Shown: positions 27,886 through 37,831, counted from the first letter of the stretch. The stretch: 64,000 bases of DNA from Bryobacteraceae bacterium (GCA_019752335.1 JAIEMJ010000023.1:62001-126000), one strand, 5' to 3'. Notes: a model not told the origin generated them from the sequence alone. A program made the numbers and translations.

Positions 27886-28985
27886 GCGACACGCTCCCGG
27901 AAGCGGCCCGGCAAGTACGGCGCCACGGGAATCGCCGGCTGGCGACGCAGGATCTGGTCGGCCAGCAGTCGCGCCGTGCCGAGCGACGTCGTAATGCCAA
28001 GCCCCTCGTGGCCGGTCGCCAGGTAAATCCCGGGCCGAGTGAGGCCGATCAGCGGAAGCTTGTCCGGCGTCGCGGCGCGGAAGCCGGTCCAGGTACGCAG
28101 GATATTCAGGTTCGCCAGGGCGGGCATGTAGCGCAACGCGCGCTCAATCATGCGGCGGAGTAAGTCGTCGTTGATTTCGCCGGTGGTCTGGGAAAACTCG
28201 CGCGACGAGCCGAGTAACACTTGCCCCGTCCGGCGCGGTTGCGCATTAAAGGCGACGGACTCATTCGAGTCGCCGTGCGCGCTCTTCAAGTAACCCAACT
28301 CCACTAACTGATGACGCACAAAGCCAGGATACCGGTCCGTAATCACCAAGTGCCCCTTGCGCGGCCGCATCGCGAGATTCGGAAAGTACTCCGCCGCGGC
28401 GGTGCCGAAAGCGCAAACGGAGAGGTCACAGGCGAGTCGTTTATTCGTTAGCCGGACGCCACCCTCTTCAAAGGCCACCACCGTACCGGTGATAAACTTC
28501 GCGCCCTGGCTGATGGCGCGGTCCAGCAGCCACTTCGCGGCGCAGGGCGCATAGATCACGCTATCGCCAGGCACGCGCAAGCCACCGGCCAAGCCACTTA
28601 CTAAATTGGGTTCAGCGCGCTGAAGCTGTCCCGCGTCGAGTAACTCGGATTCCACCTGACGTTCAGCGTAGTAACGCTGCTTCTGGCGGCAAGCTTGCAA
28701 TTCTTCTTCATCGGCCGCCACCCACAACGTTCCCGCGGGATCATGCTCCACTTGCGGCGGCATCTCAGCGACGTAGCTTTGCCAGAGGTCGCGCGAGTAC
28801 TTCGTCAGCGCAAACTGCGCTTCGGAGTCGTCCATCACGACGACATGCCCCATGCCGGCCGCCGTCGCGCCGCCGCCCACCTGGGCGCGTTCGATGATCG
28901 TCACGCGGACTCCCGCCGACGCCAAAGCCTCGGCAATAGCGGCGCCGACGATGCCCGCCCCCGCGACGATCACTTCGGCGCTCAT
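27882..28985 (-). CDS. FAD-dependent D-amino-acid (D-hydroxyproline-type) dehydrogenase
   Basis: A 367-residue DAO-family flavoprotein. The N-terminal motif is [20 protein letters not shown], with [16 protein letters not shown] next; the C-terminus has [14 protein letters not shown] and [16 protein letters not shown], typical of glycine/D-amino-acid oxidases. Placed between an epimerase and a [2Fe-2S] protein, it most likely oxidises cis-4-hydroxy-D-proline to pyrroline-4-hydroxy-2-carboxylate. Start ATG overlaps the epimerase stop by 4 bp. D-proline or another D-imino acid is also possible as substrate. Confidence 0.82.
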   Translation of the reverse strand: MSAEVIVAGAGIVGAAIAEALASAGVRVTIIERAQVGGGATAAGMGHVVVMDDSEAQFALTKYSRDLWQSYVAEMPPQVEHDPAGTLWVAADEEELQACRQKQRYYAERQVESELLDAGQLQRAEPNLVSGLAGGLRVPGDSVIYAPCAAKWLLDRAISQGAKFITGTVVAFEEGGVRLTNKRLACDLSVCAFGTAAAEYFPNLAMRPRKGHLVITDRYPGFVRHQLVELGYLKSAHGDSNESVAFNAQPRRTGQVLLGSSREFSQTTGEINDDLLRRMIERALRYMPALANLNILRTWTGFRAATPDKLPLIGLTRPGIYLATGHEGLGITTSLGTARLLADQILRRQPAIPVAPYLPGRFRERVA

Positions 28986-29914
28986 TGGCCCAATCCATGG
29001 CAGAAAGGGTCTCGCGGATCCAGTAGCAGCGTCGCCTCCGCGGTGACGAAGGCCGTGCCGCGAATGGTGGGGCGGATGCCGCCCTCTTCGGCCGAGTAAC
29101 TTCCCGTAAAGACACTGCCCACGATGCTCTCCTGCCGGAAGTGATCACCCGGGGCCAGTTTGCCATCGGCCGCCAGACAGGCCAGCTTCGCACTGGTCCC
29201 CGTGCCACACGGAGAGCGGTCATAAGCGCCGCCGGGACACAGGACGAAGTTGCGACTATCGGCTTGGGTGGATGGGCCGAAGAGTTCGACATGGTCAATC
29301 ACCTGGCCGTCGGCGCCGGTGATACCCTGCGCGTCCAGGGCCCGTCGAATTTGCTTCGCGCAAGCGTCGAGCTCCGCTAGGTGGGCCAGATCGACGCTCA
29401 ACCCGTGGTCATCCACCAGGAAGAACCAGTTGCCGCCCCAGGCGATGTCGCCGTGCAGACGGCCATAGCCCGGCACGTCGAGCGGCACGGACTTCGCCAG
29501 GCGATAGCTGCGTACGTTGCCGACGCTCACGTCCCCGTTCTCATGCAGCGTCGCCGTCACTTCGCCCACGGGGGTCTCAATGCGGTGCGTTCCGGCGGTG
29601 ATCCGTCCGAGGTGAGCCAGCGTCGCCACCAGCCCAATCGTCCCGTGGCCGCACATGCCCAGGTAACCCACGTTGTTGAAGAAGATCACGCCCGCGGCGC
29701 AGGCCGGATCCACGGGCTCACAGAGCAGCGCGCCGACGATCACGTCGGAGCCCCGCGGCTCCAGTACCGTGGCGCCGCGTAGCCAGTCCTGCTCGTCGCG
29801 CAAACGCGCGAGCCGGCTGGCCATGTCGCCGGGCCCCAGGTCCGGCGCCCCCGCGATGACGATACGCGTCGGCTCGCCTCCGGTGTGCGAGTCAATGATG
29901 GAGAGCCGCTTCAT
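28982..29914 (-). CDS. 4-hydroxyproline 2-epimerase (proline racemase family)
   Basis: Inverts the alpha carbon of trans-4-hydroxy-L-proline to give cis-4-hydroxy-D-proline. Of 310 residues, both catalytic cysteines are present: C88 in MCGHGTIGL and C236 in [11 protein letters not shown]. This argues against the 3-hydroxyproline dehydratase subgroup, where one Cys is replaced. [13 protein letters not shown] at the N-terminus is diagnostic of the family. It is the second gene of the five-gene operon and the strongest pointer to hydroxyproline as the substrate. Proline racemase activity is the main alternative. Confidence 0.88.
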   Translation of the reverse strand: MKRLSIIDSHTGGEPTRIVIAGAPDLGPGDMASRLARLRDEQDWLRGATVLEPRGSDVIVGALLCEPVDPACAAGVIFFNNVGYLGMCGHGTIGLVATLAHLGRITAGTHRIETPVGEVTATLHENGDVSVGNVRSYRLAKSVPLDVPGYGRLHGDIAWGGNWFFLVDDHGLSVDLAHLAELDACAKQIRRALDAQGITGADGQVIDHVELFGPSTQADSRNFVLCPGGAYDRSPCGTGTSAKLACLAADGKLAPGDHFRQESIVGSVFTGSYSAEEGGIRPTIRGTAFVTAEATLLLDPRDPFCHGLGQ

Positions 29915-30819
29915 GCGTAACGTCGTAAGTCCGGCCGGCCGGCGATCGCGCGGCGAATGATTCCCAGCACCTCCTCGCGCTCGGCCCCCTCAATGGCCAG
30001 CCGCGGCGCGCGTGTCGTTTCGCTGCCCAGGCCGACCTCGGCCATGCACAGCTTGATGTATTGGACCAGCTTCGTTTTAGTGTCCAAGTGCAGCAGCGGC
30101 GTGTACCACCGGTAGAGCTCTCGCGCTTCGGTCCAACGGCCGGCCATGGCCAACTCCCACAGCACGCGATTCTCGTCGGGAAAGGCATTCACCAGGCCCG
30201 AAACCCAGCCCTGCGCGCCCAACAGCGCGGACTCCAGCACTAAGTCGTCGACGCCGGAGAACAGTAAGAAGCGATTGCCGACGGTATTCACTAAGTCAGT
30301 AATGCGCCGCACGTTGTCCGACGACTCCTTAATGGCGACAATCGTCGGCTCGTCCACCAGATGCAAGAACATCTCGGGCGTAATGTCCACGAAGTAAGCC
30401 GGAGGATTGTTGTAGATCATCACCGGCAAAGACGACGCGCGCGCGACGGTACGAAAATGCGCCAGTGACTCGCGACCGTCCGCCTTATAGACCATCGCGG
30501 GCAACACCATCAGGCCGTCGATGCCGATCCGCTCGCAGTCCTTGGCCAGCCGGCACGCCGACGCCGTCGTATACTCCGCCACGCCGCTCAACACCGGGAT
30601 CCTTCCGGCCACCGCGGCCTTCGTGGCGCGCAACACCTCGAGCTTCTCGTCGTAGTCGAGCGCCGTGTTCTCGCCGACGGAGCCCAGCATGATCACCCCA
30701 TGGATTCCCGCCCGAATCATCACCTCCAAATGCTCCAGCGTTGCCGCCAGATTGAGACTCTCGTCGACGCGAAACTGCGTGGTCGCCGCGGGAAAAACAC
30801 CGTGCCAGGAGATTGCCAT
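29911..30819 (-). CDS. DapA-family lyase, probable pyrroline-4-hydroxy-2-carboxylate deaminase
   Basis: A 302-residue aldolase-fold enzyme with the Schiff-base lysine K164 ([13 protein letters not shown]) and the tyrosine Y136 ([10 protein letters not shown]) of the DapA superfamily. Beside an epimerase and a D-amino-acid dehydrogenase, it is most likely the deaminase that turns pyrroline-4-hydroxy-2-carboxylate into 2,5-dioxopentanoate. It is the first gene of the operon, with TATCCT 9 nt before the ATG and no Shine-Dalgarno. The final enzyme of the route, 2,5-dioxopentanoate dehydrogenase, is not in the window. Dihydrodipicolinate synthase proper is less likely given the context. Confidence 0.8.
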   Translation of the reverse strand: MAISWHGVFPAATTQFRVDESLNLAATLEHLEVMIRAGIHGVIMLGSVGENTALDYDEKLEVLRATKAAVAGRIPVLSGVAEYTTASACRLAKDCERIGIDGLMVLPAMVYKADGRESLAHFRTVARASSLPVMIYNNPPAYFVDITPEMFLHLVDEPTIVAIKESSDNVRRITDLVNTVGNRFLLFSGVDDLVLESALLGAQGWVSGLVNAFPDENRVLWELAMAGRWTEARELYRWYTPLLHLDTKTKLVQYIKLCMAEVGLGSETTRAPRLAIEGAEREEVLGIIRRAIAGRPDLRRYA

Positions 30820-30828
30820 AATCCGGTC

Positions 30829-30834
30829 AGGATA
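30829..30834 (-). promoter_or_regulatory. Candidate -10 of the hydroxyproline-type operon
   Basis: TATCCT on the minus strand, 9 nt before the ATG at 30819. It lies 57 bp from the divergent PadR start. Confidence 0.35.
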
Positions 30835-30850
30835 CCACCGCTGAAAGATT

Positions 30851-30891
30851 TAGCTTGCTAGGCATAGGATTCTAGGTGTAGGATTCTAGGT
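30851..30891 (+). promoter_or_regulatory. Triple 14-bp repeat abutting the PadR start codon
   Basis: Three head-to-tail units of 14 bp: TAGCTTGCTAGGCA, TAGGATTCTAGGTG and TAGGATTCTAGGT before the ATG. The last two share 13 of 13 bases (30865-30877 and 30879-30891). Each unit holds the near-palindrome TAGGATTCTA. The final unit also supplies TAGGAT (30879-30884) as a -10, 7 nt before the ATG. This looks like an autoregulatory operator laid over a leaderless promoter. Confidence 0.6.
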
Positions 30892-31227
30892 ATGCGAGCT
30901 TCGCGACAAGATATTCTTCAAGGCACGCTCACCCTGCTGGTGCTGCAAACGCTAGGAAGCGGCGAAAAACACGGCTACGCCATCGCCCAGACGATCGAGC
31001 AGGTCTCCAACGAACTCCTCCGCGTGGAGGAGGGTTCGCTCTACCCGGCGCTGCACCGCATGGAGCAGGACGGCTGGATCCAGAGCGAATGGAAGCTGAC
31101 CGAGACGAATCGCAAGGCGCGTTTTTACTCGCTGACGGCCGGTGGCCGCGCGCGGCTGCAACAAGAAACAGAGAACTGGGAGCGCCTGAAAGCGGGCGTC
31201 GGCCTAGTGCTCGGATGGGCGCAATAG
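30892..31227 (+). CDS. PadR-family transcriptional regulator
   Basis: A 111-residue winged-helix repressor. QDILQGTLTLLVLQTLGSGE and HGYAIAQTIEQ form the first helices, VEEGSLYPALHRMEQDG the recognition helix, and KARFYSLTAGGRARLQQE the wing and dimer helix. It belongs to the short PadR class that precedes ADOP permease genes in Acidobacteriota. The ADOP gene starts 1 bp after its stop, so it should control that permease and itself through the repeat array at its own start codon. Confidence 0.92.
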   Translation: MRASRQDILQGTLTLLVLQTLGSGEKHGYAIAQTIEQVSNELLRVEEGSLYPALHRMEQDGWIQSEWKLTETNRKARFYSLTAGGRARLQQETENWERLKAGVGLVLGWAQ

Positions 31228-31228
31228 T

Positions 31229-33820
31229 ATGTCCTGGATCACTCGCTTGAAGAACACGCTGCTGCGCCGCGATGGCGTGGGGCAAGAAGCCGATGACGAG
31301 ATGGCGTTCCATCTGGAGGAGCGGACGCGCGAGAACATCACGCGCGGCATGACTCCAGCGGAAGCCCGGCGCGAGGCGCAGATGCGCTTCGGTTCGCGGT
31401 CCCGCATTAAGGAAGAGACGCGTGAAGCCGACACGGTGGCTTGGCTCGAAACGCTGGGCCGCGACGCGCGGATCGCCATGCGGGGCATCACGCAGCGGCC
31501 AGGGCTGGCCGTGACGGCGATCCTCTCGCTGAGCCTTGGCATCGGCGCTACCAGCGCGATCTTCAGCGTGGTGGACACCGTGCTGCTGAAGCCGCTTCCC
31601 TACCCCGACGCCGGGAATCTGGTGCAGATCCAGGAGTCCATCAGAGGCGAAAAGCTAGGCGGGAACCCGGCCCGCCGGAGGGACTGGCAGCAACAGGTGA
31701 CCGCTCTCACCGGCATCATTGGGCTCTACGGCGAGGGAGTCGTGCTAACCGGGCGCGGCGAACCGCGCCGGCTCACCATGCAACGCAGCGTAGGGCCGTT
31801 CTTCACCGTGCTGGGCGTGCCGCCGGCCTTGGGTCGGCCCTATCGCGAAGGCGAAGAGCAGGCGGTCGTGCTGTCGCACAAGGCATGGCAGACCCACTTT
31901 GGCGGGAATCCAAACATCCTGGGCATGAGTCTCAATTTGAGCCAGGCGGTGTTCACCGTAGTGGGCGTAATGCCGCCCAGTTTCGGCGACAGCACTCGCG
32001 CTGACCTCTTCGCCGCCGCCCCGCCCGATCTGGACTCGCCGCGCCGCACCGGCAACTGGCTCGACCTGGTCGCGCGCTTGAAGCCGGGCCAGACCATCCC
32101 CAGCCTGAATACGCAATTGACGACCGTCGCCCGGCGTCTGAGCGAGCAGTATCCGGCCACCGAGTCCGCACTAACGGCCTACGCGCGGCCGCTCCTCGAA
32201 GCCACCACCACTGAAGCGAGCCAGCCCCTATGGCTCTTGCTCGCAACGATCGGCGCGGTGCTGTTGGTGGTTTGCGCGAATATCTCCAGCCTGTTGCTCG
32301 TGCGCGCCAATGAGCGCCAGCGAGAGTTCGCCGTCCGTTCCGCCATGGGCGCCGAGCGTTTCGCCTTGGTGCGCCTGCAACTCCTCGAAAGCCTGTGGCT
32401 GGGCCTGATCGGCGGCGGCATCGGCGTGTTGGTGGCTTACTGGGGCGTGGAACTACTCAAGTACTTGCTCCCCGCCGGACTCCCGCGTGTCGAGTCCGTC
32501 GAGCTAGATGGTCGCGTGGCGCTCTTCGCCTTTGGCCTCGCGCTCATCGCGGGCTTAGTCTGTGGACTGCTGGCGGCACTCGGCGGAGCCAGCCGCTCTA
32601 CGGCGAATCAACTGCGGGACGGTGCTCGCACCACGCGCCGTACCTGGCTGCGACCTGCCTTTGTGATGCTCCAGGTGGTGCTATCGACTCTGTTGCTCGC
32701 CGGCGCGGCTCGCTTTACCGAAAGCCTGATCGCCAGCGTGCGCATACCGCTCGGGTTTGAGCCACAGGGCCTGATCGCGCTGAGCTACTCGTTCCCCTGG
32801 GATACGCCCGGGAAGAAGCTGAAAGCCACTTTCGACAGCTCGCTCGAACGCTTCGCCGCGATTCCCGGCGTAACCGCCGTCGGCTTTGTGGATCGCTTGC
32901 CGTTGCAGGGGGGGACGCAGTCGGGGCACATCGAAATCCCGGGGCGTGATTTAGTCCCCGCCTTGCGTGACGTTTCGGTGTCGCATCGCGCCATCAGCGA
33001 CGGCTACTTCGCCGCGTTGGGTCTGCCGTTGCAGGCGGGCCGCATGTTCCTCCCGGCTACGAAGGACTCCGTCGAAACGGTCGTGAACACAGCGTTTGCC
33101 AAGTTGTATTTCCCCGGAGAGGACCCCATCGGACGCAAGTTCACCTTCGACCGCAAACGTCCCGCCGGTAAGCCCATCGAATGGCTCACCATCGTGGGTG
33201 TCGTCGCCGACCTCCGGCAGAATCTGCGCCAGACACGCCAAGCCCCCGAGGCCTTTGTACCCTACGCCAGCACCTATTGGCCCCAGGCGAATTTCGTCCT
33301 GCGCACCAACGGCGACCCCGCCACCATCATGGCCGCCGCGCGTCAGCAAATGCTCTCCGTGGACCCCTTGATGCCCATCGAGTCGCTGCGGCCCCTTACC
33401 GATGACCTGCGCGAAGCGGCCTCGCAGACGCGCACCATCGCCGGGCTCCTCGGCGGCTTCGCCCTTACCGCTTTGTTGGTCGCCGCCATTGGCCTGTATG
33501 GCTTGTTAGCGGGCGAAGTGACGGCCCAGCGCCGCGAAATCGGCATCCGCCTGGCGCTCGGCGCGGAGCCGAGTGCGGTGCTCACCAGCGTGGTCCGCCG
33601 GGGTCTGGTGCTCGTCGTCGCCGGCCTCGCCCTCGGCCTTGGGCTCAGCTATCCGGCCTTGCGCTGGCTGGCCAGCCAACTCACCGGCACCACCGACTCG
33701 CCGTGGAACGCCGCTTTGTTGACCGCGGCGTTGATGCTGATGGTGGCCCTGGTGTCCAGCCTGCTTCCCGCGCGCCGCGCTTCCCGCGTCGATCCCGCGA
33801 TTGCGCTGCGGCACGAGTAA
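31229..33820 (+). CDS. ADOP-type orphan FtsX/MacB permease
   Basis: An 863-residue membrane protein of the acidobacterial duplicated orphan permease type. The first 80 residues form the cytoplasmic ADOP module (DDEMAFHLEERTRENITRGM; EARREAQMRFG). Then come two MacB-periplasmic-core plus FtsX halves: first TM near 90-110 (GLAVTAILSLSLGIGATSAI), a TM cluster near 335-460, a second periplasmic region, and the last three TM segments after 740 ending LLPARRASRVDPAIALRHE. No ATPase is encoded beside it, hence orphan. The role is probably mechanotransmission, as in MacB, rather than transport. It is coupled to the PadR gene. Confidence 0.92.
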   Translation: MSWITRLKNTLLRRDGVGQEADDEMAFHLEERTRENITRGMTPAEARREAQMRFGSRSRIKEETREADTVAWLETLGRDARIAMRGITQRPGLAVTAILSLSLGIGATSAIFSVVDTVLLKPLPYPDAGNLVQIQESIRGEKLGGNPARRRDWQQQVTALTGIIGLYGEGVVLTGRGEPRRLTMQRSVGPFFTVLGVPPALGRPYREGEEQAVVLSHKAWQTHFGGNPNILGMSLNLSQAVFTVVGVMPPSFGDSTRADLFAAAPPDLDSPRRTGNWLDLVARLKPGQTIPSLNTQLTTVARRLSEQYPATESALTAYARPLLEATTTEASQPLWLLLATIGAVLLVVCANISSLLLVRANERQREFAVRSAMGAERFALVRLQLLESLWLGLIGGGIGVLVAYWGVELLKYLLPAGLPRVESVELDGRVALFAFGLALIAGLVCGLLAALGGASRSTANQLRDGARTTRRTWLRPAFVMLQVVLSTLLLAGAARFTESLIASVRIPLGFEPQGLIALSYSFPWDTPGKKLKATFDSSLERFAAIPGVTAVGFVDRLPLQGGTQSGHIEIPGRDLVPALRDVSVSHRAISDGYFAALGLPLQAGRMFLPATKDSVETVVNTAFAKLYFPGEDPIGRKFTFDRKRPAGKPIEWLTIVGVVADLRQNLRQTRQAPEAFVPYASTYWPQANFVLRTNGDPATIMAAARQQMLSVDPLMPIESLRPLTDDLREAASQTRTIAGLLGGFALTALLVAAIGLYGLLAGEVTAQRREIGIRLALGAEPSAVLTSVVRRGLVLVVAGLALGLGLSYPALRWLASQLTGTTDSPWNAALLTAALMLMVALVSSLLPARRASRVDPAIALRHE

Positions 33821-33827
33821 GCTCGAA

Positions 33828-33833
33828 TATAAT
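33828..33833 (+). promoter_or_regulatory. Consensus -10 (TATAAT) before the diheme protein gene
   Basis: A perfect TATAAT, 14 nt before the ATG at 33848 and just past the ADOP stop. It would give a leader of about 7 nt without a Shine-Dalgarno. TTGCGC at 33801-33806 is 21 bp away, too far for a normal -35. Confidence 0.5.
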
Positions 33834-33847
33834 AAGCCCAGCACGCT

Positions 33848-36800
33848 ATGACTTACCGTCTCTGGGCTTTTCTCTTATCGCACGTCGTTTTTGCGCAGAA
33901 CCAATTCATGCTGCCCGGCCCCGCCGCGCGCACGCTGAACCTGGCCGTCGGGGCCACCGTCGAAGTGAATGCCGGCATCGTCAAGCCCAGCCAGCTTCCC
34001 GCCAACGCGCGCGTCGCCGTGGAATTCGCGGGTTACCGCAAAATCCTGCATGCTTTGGACGCGGACTTTCACCTGCTCTACCGCGCCCCCCGCGCGGGCA
34101 CTTACACCCTGAAGGCCACCATTGTGGAGGACGAAGAAGCGATCTTCAACCAACCGCGTTGGCGCGAACCCGGCACCGTGCAAAAAGTGAATCCGTTTCC
34201 GCGCCGCACGCCCTGGCCCGCCGGTAAGACGGCCGCATTGACGCTCGAGCTGAAGCCAATTGCTCTCGGCGCCTCCACGCGGGGAATGCATCTGGAGTTA
34301 GAGCCGAATAACTCCATCGCCGAGGCCCAACCGATCTCCTTCGGCGCCAGCGGCCAGGATGAGACGCTCCACATTACGGGAGGCGCCGATGATTTGGAGT
34401 ACTTTGACAACGGACAATTCGGGAAAGCCGGCGACGATTGGTTCAAGCTCGAATACCGCGGCAACGAGCCGCGGCTCTTCACCGGTAACCTCATGTTGCC
34501 GGATCCGCTCGTTGTGGCGCAGTTACAAATCTTCACCGCCGACGGCAAGGAGTACCGCGAGGGCGCCAATCCGAATGAGCGCGTTCATCAGCAACTCGAA
34601 GGTCACCGCACCGCGATGTCGCGCACTTTGCAGCCCGGCGGCACTTACTATTTGCGGGTGGAATCTAACTCGCCTGGCTACGAGGTGGAACTACGCCTGC
34701 GACGCCTCGCGCCTTACACGGATCCACGTTACGCGGTGAAGATGGCCATGTATGACCATTCGAGCCAAGTCCACGCTTGGCTCTTGAATCGTCCGCGCGG
34801 CGCCGCCGTCGAGCGGCGCCTACGCGATACCGGGTCGCTCCTGGGTACGCATTGCATGAGTTGCCATACGCAGTCCGGCGTCTGGGGACCGATGGGCGCC
34901 TTCGTACACGGCTACCGGCCGGAGAACGTGGGCAACTTGCGGCAACTCATGAACCTGATGTACGAGAGCCTGCGCCCGACCAACGTGCTGCAGGACGCAG
35001 CCAACAACACCAGCCTTTCGCCCCTGGACCTCGGCGACGGCCCGGCCGGCACGCGCGCGGCCGGCTTCAATGTCGCCATGGCGGAGAAGTTCGTCGCGCC
35101 GCGCCGCTTGCATTCCGCGCAACAGATTCGCACGGCCAATTTCGTTTTGCAGTCGGCTGACCCCAGCGGCATCAACGCCGCCGGGCCCGGTTCGAACGTC
35201 GGAGCGGCCGTGGTTTATCGCTTCGCCGGAGAGATTCTGCGTCTCGCCTGGAACGATTCGGGAGACGAGAAGTATCTGAAGGCGCTAGAAGATAAAGCAG
35301 AACGCATTTTAAATATCAACGTTCGCTACGCGGACGATCCGGCCAATCGCATTCTCTTTTTCCGTGACGTCTTTCCGGCCAATTACCTGAAGCTCCGTGG
35401 CGAAACCGATGAAGCGAAGAAATTCTGGGCTCGCGTTACCGCGCAGTTACGGGAAGACGAAGCCCGCCTGCGCGCGCTGCAAAAGCCGGAAGGCTGGTGG
35501 GGCTTCGACCCTGGCCGCCGCGCCGGCGACAAGTGGGAAACTACGACTCAGGATCCTAAAGATATTGACCCGGCACCCACGGCCCTGGCACTTACCGCGC
35601 TCGCCGCGTTAGGTTACAACGACTCTGATCCTGCCGTGAAGCGCGGAGTAAGTGGCCTGCTGCGGCTGCAAGATACCTTTGGCCGTTGGAATCGCAACGC
35701 ACTTACCGGCTTCGTGACGACGGCTTATGCGGAGCACGCCTTGGCGCGCCTCTACCCGGAGACTCCTCGCGAGGCCACGGCCAAGGACTTTGAACCAGCG
35801 CCCGCCGAGTCTTTGCTAGATACCGTCGCCCGTTTTCGGGCCATGGCTCAATTGGGCCTGCGTCCCAACGATACCGCCTTTTTCGCGTTGGTACTCCCCG
35901 GAGTAAGTCATGCGAACGCCGAAGTCCGCTACTGGGCGCAGCTTGCGCTCGGCGCCTTGCACGACGAGCGCGGCGTCACCGCGCAGCTGCAAGGCCTCGG
36001 CGACCCGGTGAAGTTAGTCCGTGAGGCGGCGCGCTGGGGGATGCGCCAGACTTTGCTGGACGACAAAGGCTGGGACTATCTCTACGCCACTTACGCAACC
36101 GGCGACGACCGTACCCGCGAGGGCATCGCCGGTGCTTTGATCATGCGCGCGGACGCCGTGATGACGCGCTCCAATGCCGGATTCGTCCGCCTAGGCCAGT
36201 TACTCGGCCGCATGATGAACGACGATCCCCATCCGGCCGTCAGAGCTTGGTCCACGCGTGCGGCGTGGAATTGGTGGATCTGGAATCCGCCGATCCGCGC
36301 GGCGGTGAACGCAGCGGTGCTCACCACGCTGGAGCGCCCTGAGGATAACTGGTTAACTGAAGAGGCCAAGCGCTATCAGATTGAGGCATTGTTTATCGCC
36401 AACGGCCAGAAAGCCAATCCCAGCGCCGAGCATCAATATCCCCAACTCAATCAGTTGTTTCAGACGATCTCTCAGCGCCTGAACCAGAATCCCCCGGACC
36501 GCATGATTGGCCGTCTGGCGGCCATCGCGGGCACTTACTATAGCCAAGCTGGCGGCGACGGTGGACCTGGGCAAATGGGTTACATCACCGAGCAAGCCGC
36601 GCCCATGATGGCCAAGGCCGTGATGCGGTATTGGACCAGCGCCGAGTCGGCGAAGAGCGACGCTCAGTTACGGTTCGCCATTGAATCGGCCGCCAATATC
36701 ATGGACGATCCTTTGCAAAAGAGGTTGCTGACTTATTCGAGCAGCGGCCCCGAGGCTTACCGGACTCTCGCGGCGACGTCTATCTCCGATCCGCGCATCA

Positions 36801-37831
36801 TCGCCCTGCAGGGGACCCACGAGTTTCTTGAGCCCCTAATGGAGCAATTCTATCGCGGGGCCAGCGAAACCGAACGCCGCGGCGAATTGGCCGGCCCGCT
36901 CTTGAAGCTCTTCGGGCGAGCGCGTTGGAACTTGCCCAAAAGCGACGAGCAACAGCGCCTCTTCTACAACGTCCTCTTGCCCCGCTTCGCCCCGGAGCGC
37001 GGCACGCTCGAAGAAAATACGCGCGTCCCCAAGCAAATGGATCCTGACTCGCTCGATTGGTATGTCGCCCGCTCCTTGGCCAACGTCGTTCACGGCAACG
37101 CCGACTTACAAACGCCTATGCTGCTGAACCTAATGCCGGCGCGGTTCGCCACGCCGATGGAAGAGGCCTTCTGGCTACCTAGCCTCGGCTGGCTGCTCCG
37201 CCACGGGACAGAAATTCCCGAAGTACACGCACCACTGAAAGGCCAGGAAGTGGCTGCCGAGCAGAAGGATCGCATCGCCGCCTTGCTCGTGAAGACACTG
37301 CTGGAACCGAAGGTGGACGGCCGCCTGCGCAACACGGCCTTGGCCTTGGCCAACGACGTCATCGTGCGTCAGCATCCCAAGGTGGCGTCAACTCTCCGTC
37401 AGAAGCAACCACAGTTCTACGAAGACGATCCGGCCGAAGCCCAGGCGCTCAGCGCCGCGGCGAAAGAGAATTGGGACTATTTCCAGAATTGGGTGGCCCC
37501 GGAAATGACTAAGGTCGATCGCAATGACCAGCAATCCTGCCTCGGCTGCCACGCGGTTCCCGGCCGCGTTCCCTCTATGGAGTTGGCTGGGCCCAACGGG
37601 AATGGCTATATGTCGAAGAAAGCTCTCTGGAATAACTACAAGATTCTGATGGAGCGCGTCGACGAAAAGGGAGTAGAGACGAGTAAGTTACTCCGCAAAC
37701 CCCTCAACGTGCAAAGCGGCAAGGAAGACGGCCACCAAGGCGGACGCCGCTTCAATCCCAACGACCGCGGTTACGAGATCCTACGCCGCTGGGTGCTGGA
37801 CTCTGCCACCCTCAAGGCTAGCGTGAAGTAA
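33848..37831 (+). CDS. Large secreted diheme protein with toroid-like and HEAT-like regions
   Basis: I do not know a named family for this 1327-residue protein. A signal peptide (WAFLLSHVVFAQ) is followed by beta-rich domains (about 20-290) including a PPC-like stretch (LEPNNSIAEAQPISFG; TLQPGGTYYLRVESNSPGYE). A first c-type heme site is C336-M-S-C339-H340. Residues about 440-640 look like an alpha-toroid of the terpenoid-cyclase type (GWWGFDPGRR; PTALALTALAALGYNDSDPA; LQDTFGRWNRNALTGFVTTA). A long helical, HEAT-like region follows, and a second heme site, C1231-L-G-C1234-H1235, lies near the end. It is probably periplasmic and redox-active. It has its own TATAAT and overlaps metW by 14 bp at the tail. 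Confidence 0.65.
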   Translation: MTYRLWAFLLSHVVFAQNQFMLPGPAARTLNLAVGATVEVNAGIVKPSQLPANARVAVEFAGYRKILHALDADFHLLYRAPRAGTYTLKATIVEDEEAIFNQPRWREPGTVQKVNPFPRRTPWPAGKTAALTLELKPIALGASTRGMHLELEPNNSIAEAQPISFGASGQDETLHITGGADDLEYFDNGQFGKAGDDWFKLEYRGNEPRLFTGNLMLPDPLVVAQLQIFTADGKEYREGANPNERVHQQLEGHRTAMSRTLQPGGTYYLRVESNSPGYEVELRLRRLAPYTDPRYAVKMAMYDHSSQVHAWLLNRPRGAAVERRLRDTGSLLGTHCMSCHTQSGVWGPMGAFVHGYRPENVGNLRQLMNLMYESLRPTNVLQDAANNTSLSPLDLGDGPAGTRAAGFNVAMAEKFVAPRRLHSAQQIRTANFVLQSADPSGINAAGPGSNVGAAVVYRFAGEILRLAWNDSGDEKYLKALEDKAERILNINVRYADDPANRILFFRDVFPANYLKLRGETDEAKKFWARVTAQLREDEARLRALQKPEGWWGFDPGRRAGDKWETTTQDPKDIDPAPTALALTALAALGYNDSDPAVKRGVSGLLRLQDTFGRWNRNALTGFVTTAYAEHALARLYPETPREATAKDFEPAPAESLLDTVARFRAMAQLGLRPNDTAFFALVLPGVSHANAEVRYWAQLALGALHDERGVTAQLQGLGDPVKLVREAARWGMRQTLLDDKGWDYLYATYATGDDRTREGIAGALIMRADAVMTRSNAGFVRLGQLLGRMMNDDPHPAVRAWSTRAAWNWWIWNPPIRAAVNAAVLTTLERPEDNWLTEEAKRYQIEALFIANGQKANPSAEHQYPQLNQLFQTISQRLNQNPPDRMIGRLAAIAGTYYSQAGGDGGPGQMGYITEQAAPMMAKAVMRYWTSAESAKSDAQLRFAIESAANIMDDPLQKRLLTYSSSGPEAYRTLAATSISDPRIIALQGTHEFLEPLMEQFYRGASETERRGELAGPLLKLFGRARWNLPKSDEQQRLFYNVLLPRFAPERGTLEENTRVPKQMDPDSLDWYVARSLANVVHGNADLQTPMLLNLMPARFATPMEEAFWLPSLGWLLRHGTEIPEVHAPLKGQEVAAEQKDRIAALLVKTLLEPKVDGRLRNTALALANDVIVRQHPKVASTLRQKQPQFYEDDPAEAQALSAAAKENWDYFQNWVAPEMTKVDRNDQQSCLGCHAVPGRVPSMELAGPNGNGYMSKKALWNNYKILMERVDEKGVETSKLLRKPLNVQSGKEDGHQGGRRFNPNDRGYEILRRWVLDSATLKASVK

